Assembly (NCBI RefSeq): GCF_000715495.1
Contig: NZ_JNLX01000031.1
Location: 47,110 to 111,109 of the forward strand
Reading direction: 5' to 3'
DNA length: 64,000 nt
DNA from: Hymenobacter sp. IS2118
Lineage (GTDB): Bacteria > Bacteroidota > Bacteroidia > Cytophagales > Hymenobacteraceae
Shown piece by piece: positions 1 to 7,752 of this stretch. How positions within the stretch are numbered: the first letter of the stretch is position 1; every line of letters begins with the position of its first letter. The notes under the pieces are model-generated. The model saw nothing but the letters and a program-made list of their open reading frames with translations. It was not told where the DNA came from and ran no database searches. The translations under genes and the position numbers were made by a program.

Positions 1-2
1 CC

Positions 3-668
3 AATTACCCATGGGATAAAAAATCATATCACGGCCATTCTCACTTTTCCTATCAACTCGCCCGGCAGCATGCGTTAGCATCAGTGGAAAAGGTGGTGTT
101 ATGGGAAATGTTCTTCTCAGAGGAAGCCGTTGGGAACATATCCGGGGACACACCTTTTCCATGGGGTTCAACCTGCATCTGGCACAAGGATGCCTGGAAT
201 CATATGCTTTCTAACATCAACTTGGCTCATGTAAAGCAGGGTAGTGCGGCCCGTCAATGGACTTCAGCTGACCTCCGCGCACTAATTGCCGCGAGTACTG
301 TGCATTCCTTGGCTTCGGTGATTGAGGGCATGGCGAGCTGCAACATTGGCGAACCGATTGAGGGAAATTCGGGTGGCCTTAGCTTTCAGCTAGCACCAAA
401 CGCTGCGCAATTTCTATTCAATAGTGAAGAGGGCAAAACCAGTCCGCTCACCGAACCAATCAATATTCCGGTTTTAAACAGAAACAATGACTTGACTGAA
501 ATTCAAAATTTCATGCGCAAGTACGGTTTCCGTTCCTACACCAGTATTATGCTCGATGAAGAAGCCATCAGAGCGGCTATGTCGGAAGCCAAGCAAGCTA
601 GAATGACAGCTATGATTGGAAGGCTAGATAAAGACGCAGAAAATCAAATAAATAACGTAACAAATTAA
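3..668 (+). CDS. Hypothetical protein, 5' end outside window
   Basis: The reading frame is open from the first complete codon of the window to the TAA at 666-668, so the gene probably starts upstream; a GTG at 84 would be an internal codon. The visible part is about 221 residues, with no transmembrane segment or signal peptide. It is mixed alpha/beta with an Ala/Met-rich charged C-terminus. I do not recognise the family. It lies 57 bp before the OLD-type nuclease gene on the same strand, so it could be the first gene of a two-gene unit with it; that link is positional only. Confidence 0.6.
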   Translation, partial: NYPWDKKSYHGHSHFSYQLARQHALASVEKVVLWEMFFSEEAVGNISGDTPFPWGSTCIWHKDAWNHMLSNINLAHVKQGSAARQWTSADLRALIAASTVHSLASVIEGMASCNIGEPIEGNSGGLSFQLAPNAAQFLFNSEEGKTSPLTEPINIPVLNRNNDLTEIQNFMRKYGFRSYTSIMLDEEAIRAAMSEAKQARMTAMIGRLDKDAENQINNVTN

Positions 669-725
669 TGGTTTAGGCCTTCTTGGTCACTTTTCCACCA
701 CAACTCAATCACATTAATCTACCCT

Positions 726-2525
726 ATGAAACTTCTGCAGTTCCGAGTTGAAAACTTCAAGTCCATCAAAGACAGTGGTTGGGTCCAGGTAGGTCAATTG
801 AGTTGCATCCTCGGTACCAACGAGGCCGGCAAAACCAACCTGCTTCAGGGGCTCTGGAAATTAAACCCCGCCAACGACGAGCCCATAGTGCCACTCTCTG
901 ACTATCCGCGGAAGAAGTACGCCAGCTATGAAGCCACCGAGGGAGCGGAAGAATTCATAACTGCAGATTTCGAACTAACCGGCCCACAGGCTGCTAAAAC
1001 AGCTGAGTCGGGGGCACCCTTTTCAATTGTCAGGTTTTCCAGATTATACCACGGAAAGTACCGCTGTTGGGGTTTAAATTCTCAATCTGTAGCAGTTCGC
1101 GCTATTTCTGGTGATGAGTTCCAGATTTATTTCAAGCAGATACCCCATTTCGTTTACTTTTCAGATTACGGTAATCTAGATTCCGAAATCTATTTGCCTC
1201 ATGTAATCGAAAACTCCAAGCGGACCGATTTAGGGGAAGGTCAGCGTGCTAAAGCGCGCAGCCTTGATGTGCTGTTTAAATACGTTCAGCTAAAACCCAA
1301 AGAAATTTTGGAGTTGGGGCAGGAGACGCCTACTCAACAATTAAATCACTATGGCCAAGCAGTCCAGGCCCAGCCCACTGCCGAACAGATTGACGCGGAC
1401 CGCGCCAAAAAGAAAAAGCGCGAAATCCTCCTCACTTCCGCCTCCAGTCAACTCACCCAAGCCTTCCGTGAATGGTGGAAGCAGGGCGACTATCGTTTCC
1501 GATTCCAAGCCGATGGCAACCACTTTCGCATTTGGGTCAGCGACGACCGCCGGCACGAGGAAGTGGAGTTAGAAGGGCGCAGCCGAGGGTTGCAGTGGTT
1601 TTTCAGCTTCTTTCTGGTGTTCTTGGTTGAAGCCAAAAATTCGCACCACAACAGCATTTTACTGCTGGACGAGCCTGGCCTCTCTCTGCACCCGCTTGCG
1701 CAGGCCGACCTCATTAAATTCTTCGCTTCCCTTTCCGAAGAAAATCAGCTCATTTACACCACCCATTCCCCGTTCTTGGTTGAGCCTAATAACCTCGCCA
1801 ACATCAAGGCTGTGTACGTCGATGACGCGGGCCAGTCCACAGTTTCCAGTAACCTCCGCCAGGGTAGCAAGGTGGCCGAGCACTCTATTTATCCCGTGCA
1901 TGCGGCCATCGGCCTTACCGTTTCCCAGGGGCTGCTGCTTGGCTGCCAGCCTGTTTTGGTCGAAGGTCCATCCGACCAAATCTACCTGCAGTTAATAAAG
2001 AACCTCCTCTCCGGGCAAAACAAATACCGCCACGACCGCGACCTCGTTTTTGTGCCCACTGGTGGTGTAAGCGGCATGAAGCCTATCATTAGCATTCTTG
2101 CCGGCCGCGATAACGCATTGCCTTATGCTGTACTCGATTCTGATAAACCAGGCCGAGACAAGGAAAATCAATTAAAAGGCGGACTATACAAAGATGAGAA
2201 GAACAAGGTCATTGGCATCGCCCAAATACTCGGCGCGGCAGACTATGAAATTGAAGACCTCATCCCGGCTGACGAGCTTGCTAGGGTTTTTTCTAAGGCT
2301 TACCGAGGCAAACAAACCGACGATTTTGACGACTTGGTTGACGCCGCCAAGCCTCTTATACCCCAAATGGAAGCATTCGCCGAGCAGAATGGCTACGAGC
2401 TCGAAACCGGTTGGAAGGTAGAGCTAGCGCGGGATGTTCAGAAGGCCTCCGCCCGAATAGCCAGCAAAGTCACTCCCGAGCGCATCAAGCTCTGGAAAAA
2501 GCTTTTCGACAAGCTTACCAGTTAG
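726..2525 (+). CDS. OLD-family ATP-dependent endonuclease (ABC ATPase + TOPRIM)
   Basis: This 599-residue protein has the OLD nuclease layout. An SMC/RecF-like N-terminus begins MKLLQFRVENFKSIKD, followed by Walker A GTNEAGKTN near residue 30. Walker B LLLDEPGLSLHP lies near residue 315 and an H-loop TTHSPFLVEP follows. The C-terminal TOPRIM domain shows LVEGPSD near 415, the acidic pair of VLDSDKPGR near 465, and EIEDLIP near 505. OLD proteins are DNA nucleases; some work alone and some with a UvrD-like helicase (Gabija). No helicase gene is adjacent, so this looks like a stand-alone form. Its stop codon abuts the stop codon of the convergent HNH gene. A role in phage defence is family-based inference. 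Confidence 0.88.
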   Translation: MKLLQFRVENFKSIKDSGWVQVGQLSCILGTNEAGKTNLLQGLWKLNPANDEPIVPLSDYPRKKYASYEATEGAEEFITADFELTGPQAAKTAESGAPFSIVRFSRLYHGKYRCWGLNSQSVAVRAISGDEFQIYFKQIPHFVYFSDYGNLDSEIYLPHVIENSKRTDLGEGQRAKARSLDVLFKYVQLKPKEILELGQETPTQQLNHYGQAVQAQPTAEQIDADRAKKKKREILLTSASSQLTQAFREWWKQGDYRFRFQADGNHFRIWVSDDRRHEEVELEGRSRGLQWFFSFFLVFLVEAKNSHHNSILLLDEPGLSLHPLAQADLIKFFASLSEENQLIYTTHSPFLVEPNNLANIKAVYVDDAGQSTVSSNLRQGSKVAEHSIYPVHAAIGLTVSQGLLLGCQPVLVEGPSDQIYLQLIKNLLSGQNKYRHDRDLVFVPTGGVSGMKPIISILAGRDNALPYAVLDSDKPGRDKENQLKGGLYKDEKNKVIGIAQILGAADYEIEDLIPADELARVFSKAYRGKQTDDFDDLVDAAKPLIPQMEAFAEQNGYELETGWKVELARDVQKASARIASKVTPERIKLWKKLFDKLTS

Positions 2526-3491
2526 TCAACAGTTTGCTCCCCGTTGGGCCGCCAGGTTCTCCACTTTTGGCCACCATACCTGCACGGCCGGTAGCCTTAG
2601 CTGCTGCCCGTTAAAGCGCTGTACTCCGTAGTCGTGCCCGCCCAGCTCCCCAAAGCCTTCAGCCACCCGCACCCGGTAATCTTCATCCACCCAAAAAAGG
2701 TGCCTGTCAAAAGCACGGTGCAGGTTGGGGCACAGAGCCAGCCCATTACCAATCGAGTTATCATGGCTCACCGACCAGGGCACAATGTGGCAGGCATCAA
2801 GTAGCGGCGCAGCACCAGTAGTGCTCACCAACTGCAGGCCCGATACTGCGCAAGTCGACTGATACGCCCGCAGCACTTCGCGGCCAAACACCGCGCTACG
2901 TACCAGCACCTCCGTTTCATCGGCCACATCCACCACCCGGTTATAAACCGCGGGTGGCTCCTCCAGCATTTGCCGTCCCAGCTCATCCAGCTTTTCCTGG
3001 CCGGCCCGTGGTCGGAAGTAGTGCCGCGTCAGCGGGAAGTAGCGTACCAGCAGCGCCTGCCGGATTTCCTCCCGCGCCACCGGCTCCAACAGCAATTCCC
3101 ACAGCGCTACATCTAACGAAGCATAGGCAATTACGTCGCGCAAATGTCCGAAGCTGCGAACCGACTTCGAGGCTGTCACCACTAGTTCCAGCCCCGGCCG
3201 GGCATGCAGATGCCAAAAGCCGTCGGTGCGTAAATGGAAAAACGGCAGTTGAAAAGGACACGCTTTATATGCTGGCCCTGGACTAAGCAGCTGGCAGTAG
3301 GCCTTAAATCCTAAAATCAGTTCGGGCGTAATCTCAACGTGGTTATCTAGGATTAAACGTTCCTCGATGCCTTCAATCACCGCAAGCAACAACGCCGGCT
3401 TGTAAGGAGAATATATTGCTACTCCCTCGACCTTATCACTGTCTACTCGTAGCTTTTTGAGTCGGCGTAGGTAAGAATCAAGGTAATCCAT
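2526..3491 (-). CDS. HNH endonuclease, predicted restriction type
   Basis: A 321-residue protein with a C-terminal HNH domain. The visible core is CAVSGL near residue 215, then DACHIVPWSVSHDNSIGNG and ALCPNLHRAFDRHLF, which give the metal-binding and catalytic His/Asn residues. The N-terminal 200 residues are the helical region usual in predicted restriction endonucleases of this kind (COG3440-like), with KPALLLAVI near residue 31. It converges on the OLD nuclease with no intergenic base between the two stop codons. The next gene on its strand is also endonuclease-like, so the left edge is a nuclease cluster. Substrate specificity cannot be read from the sequence. Confidence 0.85.
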   Translation of the reverse strand: MDYLDSYLRRLKKLRVDSDKVEGVAIYSPYKPALLLAVIEGIEERLILDNHVEITPELILGFKAYCQLLSPGPAYKACPFQLPFFHLRTDGFWHLHARPGLELVVTASKSVRSFGHLRDVIAYASLDVALWELLLEPVAREEIRQALLVRYFPLTRHYFRPRAGQEKLDELGRQMLEEPPAVYNRVVDVADETEVLVRSAVFGREVLRAYQSTCAVSGLQLVSTTGAAPLLDACHIVPWSVSHDNSIGNGLALCPNLHRAFDRHLFWVDEDYRVRVAEGFGELGGHDYGVQRFNGQQLRLPAVQVWWPKVENLAAQRGANC

Positions 3492-3579
3492 TAGCTGCTG
3501 TAATATCAGTCGAGTAGTAACCAGTCAAAAGTAATGGGACCACGCCAAGTTGTTTATCCAAGTCAGAGGATGGCTTTTC

Positions 3580-4401
3580 TCAATGCCCTGTCCCAAATAG
3601 GTCCAACTGGTTATTCTGCATCCCCACGTACCGCACCACGTTTTCCTTGGCGTAGTGCAGGCCGCCCAGCCGGTCAATCTTCTGCTTCACCAGCCCGATG
3701 GCCCACGGCATTTCCTGCTCGATGTGCCGGGTGGTGAAGCGCAGTACGTCCCAATCAGCCGCCGCGGCGATTTCATTGTTGCGAGCTTTGTCGTAAATCA
3801 CTGCTTCCGGACTCATGTGGTACGTGTCCCCATCACATTCCACATCCACGTTTCCCTTGGCGCAATAAAACACGAAGTCGCATACCCAGTTTTTGCCATT
3901 GGTACGTAGCAGGACTTGCCGTTCCGCCGGCAGATTCTGCCGCCGCAATTCCTGCCAGAACACGTCCTCCAGCGGGCTTTCATGAAACAAGTCATTGACT
4001 TCAGTTGCCTGCGAAAACTTCGCCCAGGTCGTTGGCACAAATAGTAGCCGCCGGCCTCTATAGCTCACTATCGGCTGCGCCAGCTCTTGCACCGGCCCAA
4101 ACGATATTTTGTGATATGTCTGCCCCGAGCGGCTGCTATTGGTTTCCTCTGGAAATAGCTCCGCCCGCGTCACTACTTCCACTTTCGTCACGGCCGCGTA
4201 GTACCGCACGCTATACCGTTGCTCCTTGAAGGCCTGCGGAAAGTAAAATGCCAGAAACCGCACCGTGCCCTGACGCAGCGCGGCCGGTATCCGGCTGCTG
4301 GTCGGAATCCGGTACCACTGTTGCGTCTGCGCGATGTGGAAATCGCCCGGCTCTTTCGCCAGCACCACTAATACATCACTAACCGGGTAGGGGCTTCGCA
4401 T
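3580..4401 (-). CDS. DUF559 / PD-(D/E)XK endonuclease-like protein
   Basis: A 273-residue protein whose C-terminal half looks like the DUF559 (Vsr/MutH-like) fold. The key run is WVCDFVFYCAKGNVDVECDG near residues 176-195, giving a D...E-x-D arrangement, followed by YDKARNNEI and a segment DVLRFTTRHIEQEM typical of the last strand and helix. The N-terminal 140 residues are beta-rich and unassigned. It is transcribed away from the HNH gene start, 88 bp apart. It is probably a DNA nuclease of the same defence-like cluster; substrate and partner are unknown. Confidence 0.72.
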   Translation of the reverse strand: MRSPYPVSDVLVVLAKEPGDFHIAQTQQWYRIPTSSRIPAALRQGTVRFLAFYFPQAFKEQRYSVRYYAAVTKVEVVTRAELFPEETNSSRSGQTYHKISFGPVQELAQPIVSYRGRRLLFVPTTWAKFSQATEVNDLFHESPLEDVFWQELRRQNLPAERQVLLRTNGKNWVCDFVFYCAKGNVDVECDGDTYHMSPEAVIYDKARNNEIAAAADWDVLRFTTRHIEQEMPWAIGLVKQKIDRLGGLHYAKENVVRYVGMQNNQLDLFGTGH

Positions 4402-4928
4402 TTCAGCTTAGGTACAGTTTTCACTGCAATTACGCAGCATTCTCTGCTACATCCCGCAGTAGCCAAGTTGCGATATGCTCGGTCATGACTATTCAGCAGT
4501 ATTCTGCACGCGGCCAAACCGCGGCCAAACCTAGCTTCGCAGAAACGAATGTCTGCGCATCGGACACGCTCATGTCATCTTCTTAGCCCATTCTTAGCCC
4601 CAGGCCCTTCATTGCCGCTGCCTCAAAGGCCGAGCTGGTGCACCAGCAGGGACCAAGCTGGTCAGAAAAAGGACCAAGCTGAACTTAGGCAAAAGTGCCA
4701 ATACGACTTCTCTGTCCATGTTCGGCCCGTGGTAGGGACCAAGCTTCAAGGAAAAAGGGACCAGGCTAGTACCGTTCCGCTTGTTTTAGTTTCTGCGCGT
4801 CTCAGCCCATACTGCATTAACGGCACGACTAGCTTCCAGCAGGAAATATTGGCCGAGCCGGGACGCTAAACTGACGTGTGCAAGCAGTACAAGCACACGT
4901 TTACCAAAGACCGAGCAAGCGGAGACGG
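4402..4928. other. 527-bp gap with degenerate GGACCAAGCT repeats
   Basis: No convincing gene is seen. Open frames here have no recognisable domain or good start. The notable content is a set of four imperfect direct copies of GGACCAAGCT at 4649-4661, 4670-4681, 4736-4747 and 4758-4770, the last reading GGACCAGGCT. Two follow AAAAA runs. These could be decayed repeats of a mobile element or binding sites. Confidence 0.4.
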
Positions 4929-5186
4929 TTATAGCAAGGGCGTGGCCCTAGTCTCCAAAGCTACAGCGCCCAGTGAGTTACGCAGTCGCTTTTCATCAAC
5001 CCTGATGCCTTCCACGCGGGCCGAACCCACGGCATTGCGCACCAGCATTTCCCTACGCGTGAAGCCATCCTGCAAGTGCGGGTAACGGTCTACAACTCGT
5101 TTGCCTGTAGCTTTCATAATGAAGTAGCGTTTCTGCATTTCTACGAAGGAGTACGCATAATCCATATTCCGGGCCACTTCAACCAT
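4929..5186 (-). CDS. Small protein with Fic-inhibitory helix motif (orphan Fic antitoxin-like)
   Basis: An 85-residue protein. Residues 51-62 read NAVGSARVEGIR, which fits the (S/T)xxxE(G/N) inhibitory motif by which class I Fic antitoxins (VbhA-like) block the Fic ATP site. The same pattern occurs in the 53-residue antitoxin at 16703-16864. The N-terminal half, with RYPHLQDGFTRREML, is an unrelated helical segment. No Fic gene is adjacent. It may be an orphan, may act in trans, or may belong to a larger family sharing the motif by chance. The start is the first ATG of the frame; an internal ATG at GFTRREML would still leave the motif. Confidence 0.5.
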   Translation of the reverse strand: MVEVARNMDYAYSFVEMQKRYFIMKATGKRVVDRYPHLQDGFTRREMLVRNAVGSARVEGIRVDEKRLRNSLGAVALETRATPLL

Positions 5187-5253
5187 AGCCTAGCAAAGAT
5201 GCAAAATGGGTATTGCACTGCCCGTACCTTGTTTATTCGACAATAGGAACACT

Positions 5254-5556
5254 TCACGCCACTTCCTGCGCCCATTCCCAATCCTCCTCGTCCTCTTCAT
5301 TCGCCCGCGCCAGCGCCATCCGCACCACCGCTGCCAGACTCAACAGCCCCACCGACGCTGCCTCAGTCGGCCGCTGCCGCAGAAATAGCCGCACCAGGTA
5401 TTCCACCAGCACAGCCGGAGCCGGCCGCTGGTCCAGCAGCGCCGGCAGCGTGGCCCGCCACTCCCAAGAAGCTCCCGGCCGGGTAACCACTAATTCCCGC
5501 ACGGCCCCCGGCCTGGATTCCACCCGTACACCCAGCAACATTATCAAGTTTGCCAT
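5254..5556 (-). CDS. Hypothetical protein downstream of umuC
   Basis: A 100-residue protein beginning MANLIMLLGVRVESRPG, with an acidic C-terminus EEDEEDWEWAQE. The ATG at 5556 is preferred over an in-frame TTG 45 bp upstream. It follows umuC with a gap of about 57 bp on the same strand, so it is likely co-transcribed with umuD-umuC. Basic and hydrophobic segments alternate, but no transmembrane helix or known domain is evident. The position suggests an accessory to the polymerase operon; that is inference. Confidence 0.55.
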   Translation of the reverse strand: MANLIMLLGVRVESRPGAVRELVVTRPGASWEWRATLPALLDQRPAPAVLVEYLVRLFLRQRPTEAASVGLLSLAAVVRMALARANEEDEEDWEWAQEVA

Positions 5557-5613
5557 TTCGTTTCTGTAAAAACTGCCCAAATAATTTGATTCCTGATTCA
5601 AGGCGGTAACCGA

Positions 5614-6912
5614 CTAACACCGCACCTGCCACAGCTCGCCCCATTTCGTGGTAAACGCCGGGCTCTTGGCCCCCCGCTTCATTCCCCACGGCTCTTGTTG
5701 GCCTGCAGTGGTCACGGCCGCGCCCACCCGCACCGCGCCGCCGCCATAGCGCTTGTTCAGCGCATCCAGCGCGCCCATCAGCTTGGCGCGCTCCGGCGAG
5801 CGGGCGGTATCCGCGAACAGCGCCGCCTGTTGGTTCGCACCCGCCCGCTCCAATCCATCCAGCACAATGCCGGCCTTCACGTACCGCATGCCAGGCCGCC
5901 ACAGCCGCTCCAATCCCCGCCGCGCCCAGCCTGCCAGTACCAGCGTGTCATCCGTCGCTGTGGGCAGGGTCAGCTGCGCCGAAAAGGAGTAAGGCGGAGG
6001 CGTGTTGCCATATCGACTAGTCTCGATAAACACCGTCATCAGCCGCGCCGCCATACCCTGTGCCCGCAGCTTCTCACCCGCCCGCATTGTGCGGGTAGCC
6101 ACCGCCCCGGCCACGTCTTCCAGCCGCGTCAGCACCTGCCCAAACGAGCGGGAGCAGCACAACGACTTGCGCGCCTCGTCTTCCACCGTCACGCTCGAGC
6201 ACGGAAACCCCCGCAGCTCGTGCAGCATCCGCGCCCCCACCACGCCGCCCAGATTCTTTCGCGCCCAGGCATCGCCCACCCCTGCCAGCTGCGCGGCCGT
6301 GCGAATGCCCGCCGTGTGCAGCTTGGCCGCCGACCGGTACCCCACGCCCCACACGTCCTCCACCGCCACCTGCGCCAGCGCCTCGCGCCGCTGCTCCTCG
6401 TCGTCCAGCACCACCACCCCCGAGCCCGAGTTGGCCATCTGGTTGGCCAACTTGGCCAGTCGATTGGCCAACTTGGCCAAGGTCTTGGTCGGGGCCACGC
6501 CTACGCACACCGGAATACCGGTGCGCTGCCGAACCGACCCGCGCACGTCGCTGGCCCAGCCCACCAGGTCGAAATGTTGCTGCATGCCGTGCAAATCCAG
6601 AAAGGCCTCGTCAATCGAATAGATTTCCACCGCCGGAGCCCGCTGCTGCAGGTACCACATCACGCGCCGGCTCATGTCCCCGTACAGCTCGTAGTTCGAG
6701 GAGCAGGCCACCCCGCCGCGCCGTTCATACTCCTCCTTTACCTGGAAGTAGGGCACGCCCATTTTCAGCCCTAGCGCCTTGGCTTCCTGCGACCTAGCCA
6801 CGACACACCCATCATTATTTGACAGCACCACCACTGGCCTGCCTTCCAGCTCCGGCCGGAAAACCCGCTCACATGAAGCGTAAAAAGTGTTGCAATCGAC
6901 CAAGCCAAACAT
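5614..6912 (-). CDS. umuC: DNA polymerase V catalytic subunit UmuC
   Basis: A 432-residue Y-family translesion polymerase. The palm motifs are intact: LVDCNTFYASCE at the N-terminus and EIYSIDEAFLDL near residue 95 give the catalytic acidic residues, and SNNDGCVVARS is the nucleotide-binding fingers segment. The C-terminus carries the little finger and a UmuC-type tail. Length matches the E. coli protein (422). It lies 108 bp downstream of umuD on the same strand. An oddity is a doubled LAKLAN helix near residues 147-160, coded by a short near-tandem DNA repeat at about 6430-6485. Family function is error-prone bypass of DNA lesions during the SOS response. Confidence 0.95.
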   Translation of the reverse strand: MFGLVDCNTFYASCERVFRPELEGRPVVVLSNNDGCVVARSQEAKALGLKMGVPYFQVKEEYERRGGVACSSNYELYGDMSRRVMWYLQQRAPAVEIYSIDEAFLDLHGMQQHFDLVGWASDVRGSVRQRTGIPVCVGVAPTKTLAKLANRLAKLANQMANSGSGVVVLDDEEQRREALAQVAVEDVWGVGYRSAAKLHTAGIRTAAQLAGVGDAWARKNLGGVVGARMLHELRGFPCSSVTVEDEARKSLCCSRSFGQVLTRLEDVAGAVATRTMRAGEKLRAQGMAARLMTVFIETSRYGNTPPPYSFSAQLTLPTATDDTLVLAGWARRGLERLWRPGMRYVKAGIVLDGLERAGANQQAALFADTARSPERAKLMGALDALNKRYGGGAVRVGAAVTTAGQQEPWGMKRGAKSPAFTTKWGELWQVRC

Positions 6913-7020
6913 ACGGCAGTAGGGTAGTGGGCCCGCTTCTTTGGGAAGGGGCCAGATTAATACCAGGAAGTCAGGTGCTCTTTGCCTAAGAAGCCAGGGG
7001 CTCCGTGGAGCCTACATAAA

Positions 7021-7494
7021 TTATTGGGGCCGCACGTAGCTCAATCCCCGTCTTCCCTCGGTCACGAGAGGATGCAACACCAACACCACCACCCCAAAAA
7101 TTCTCAAGTCATCCGCATTCCGCACCACAATGGGCTTGTAGGCTGGATTCTCCGCCACCAGCGCCACCGAGTCCACCCGCTGCGACAACCGTTTCACCGT
7201 GTACTCCCCCTCCACACAGGCTACCACAATGTCTCCGTCTTGCGCTTGCATGCTGCGGTCCACTGCCAGCACGTCGCCATCGTGGATGCCCGCGCCCGTC
7301 ATGCTCTCGCCGTTGGCCCGCGCCAAAAATGAAGCGTCCGGGTGCCGCAGCATCAACCGGTTCAAATCCACCAGCTCCGATTCATAGTCGGCGGCCGGCG
7401 ACGGAAACCCGCACGACAGCAACATATTCACCATCGGCAGCGGATGCACTGACAGCAGGGGATAGGCTTTACCCAGTAGAATGACCTGGTCCAT
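7021..7494 (-). CDS. umuD: UmuD-like LexA/S24 peptidase, polymerase V subunit
   Basis: A 157-residue S24 serine protease of the UmuD/LexA fold. The self-cleavage site CGFPSPAADY lies near residue 29, the catalytic serine is in GESMTGAGIHDGD, and the lysine is in YTVKRL. There is no HTH domain, so this is UmuD, not LexA. The start at 7494 (MDQVILLG) fits the UmuD length; an in-frame upstream codon would add an unlikely 22-residue leader. It is the first gene of umuD-umuC. After RecA-stimulated autocleavage, UmuD' forms polymerase V with UmuC. The AT-rich region upstream has direct repeats that may be its operator. Confidence 0.92.
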   Translation of the reverse strand: MDQVILLGKAYPLLSVHPLPMVNMLLSCGFPSPAADYESELVDLNRLMLRHPDASFLARANGESMTGAGIHDGDVLAVDRSMQAQDGDIVVACVEGEYTVKRLSQRVDSVALVAENPAYKPIVVRNADDLRIFGVVVLVLHPLVTEGRRGLSYVRPQ

Positions 7495-7575
7495 CTGAAA
7501 ATAGGTTAGGGTTGTTAAATATTGTAGACGGCTAAGCCCATTTAGTTGCTTAGCCGCCACAAGTATACGGCTTGA

Positions 7576-7636
7576 CTAACAAATTTAGTTTACTATTGCT
7601 AAACACGCTAACAAATTTGGTTTTAACAAATTGAAC
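7576..7636 (-). promoter_or_regulatory. AT-rich direct repeats upstream of umuD, candidate operator
   Basis: Two copies of CTAACAAATTT(A/G)GTTTA lie at 7576-7592 and 7608-7624, 32 bp apart, about three helical turns. A third, shorter match, TTAACAAATTGAAC, is at 7623-7636. They lie 80-140 bp upstream of the umuD start in an AT-rich island between GC-rich genes. A damage-responsive repressor site is a reasonable guess, but they do not match a consensus I can name. Confidence 0.4.
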
Positions 7637-7752
7637 AATAGCATAATAAAATTTAGTATACAGTCCCCGTAGTACTACTACAGCTTGAAGCCCGGCCCGT
7701 CTGCGCTAGGTACGCTACCAACTGCCCCGCACAGTTACTTTCGCAATCTGCC

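Noticed and set aside
7021..7560. Longer UmuD start at 7560
   Set aside because: The extra 22 residues are not conserved and extend into the AT-rich promoter region; the ATG at 7494 fits UmuD.
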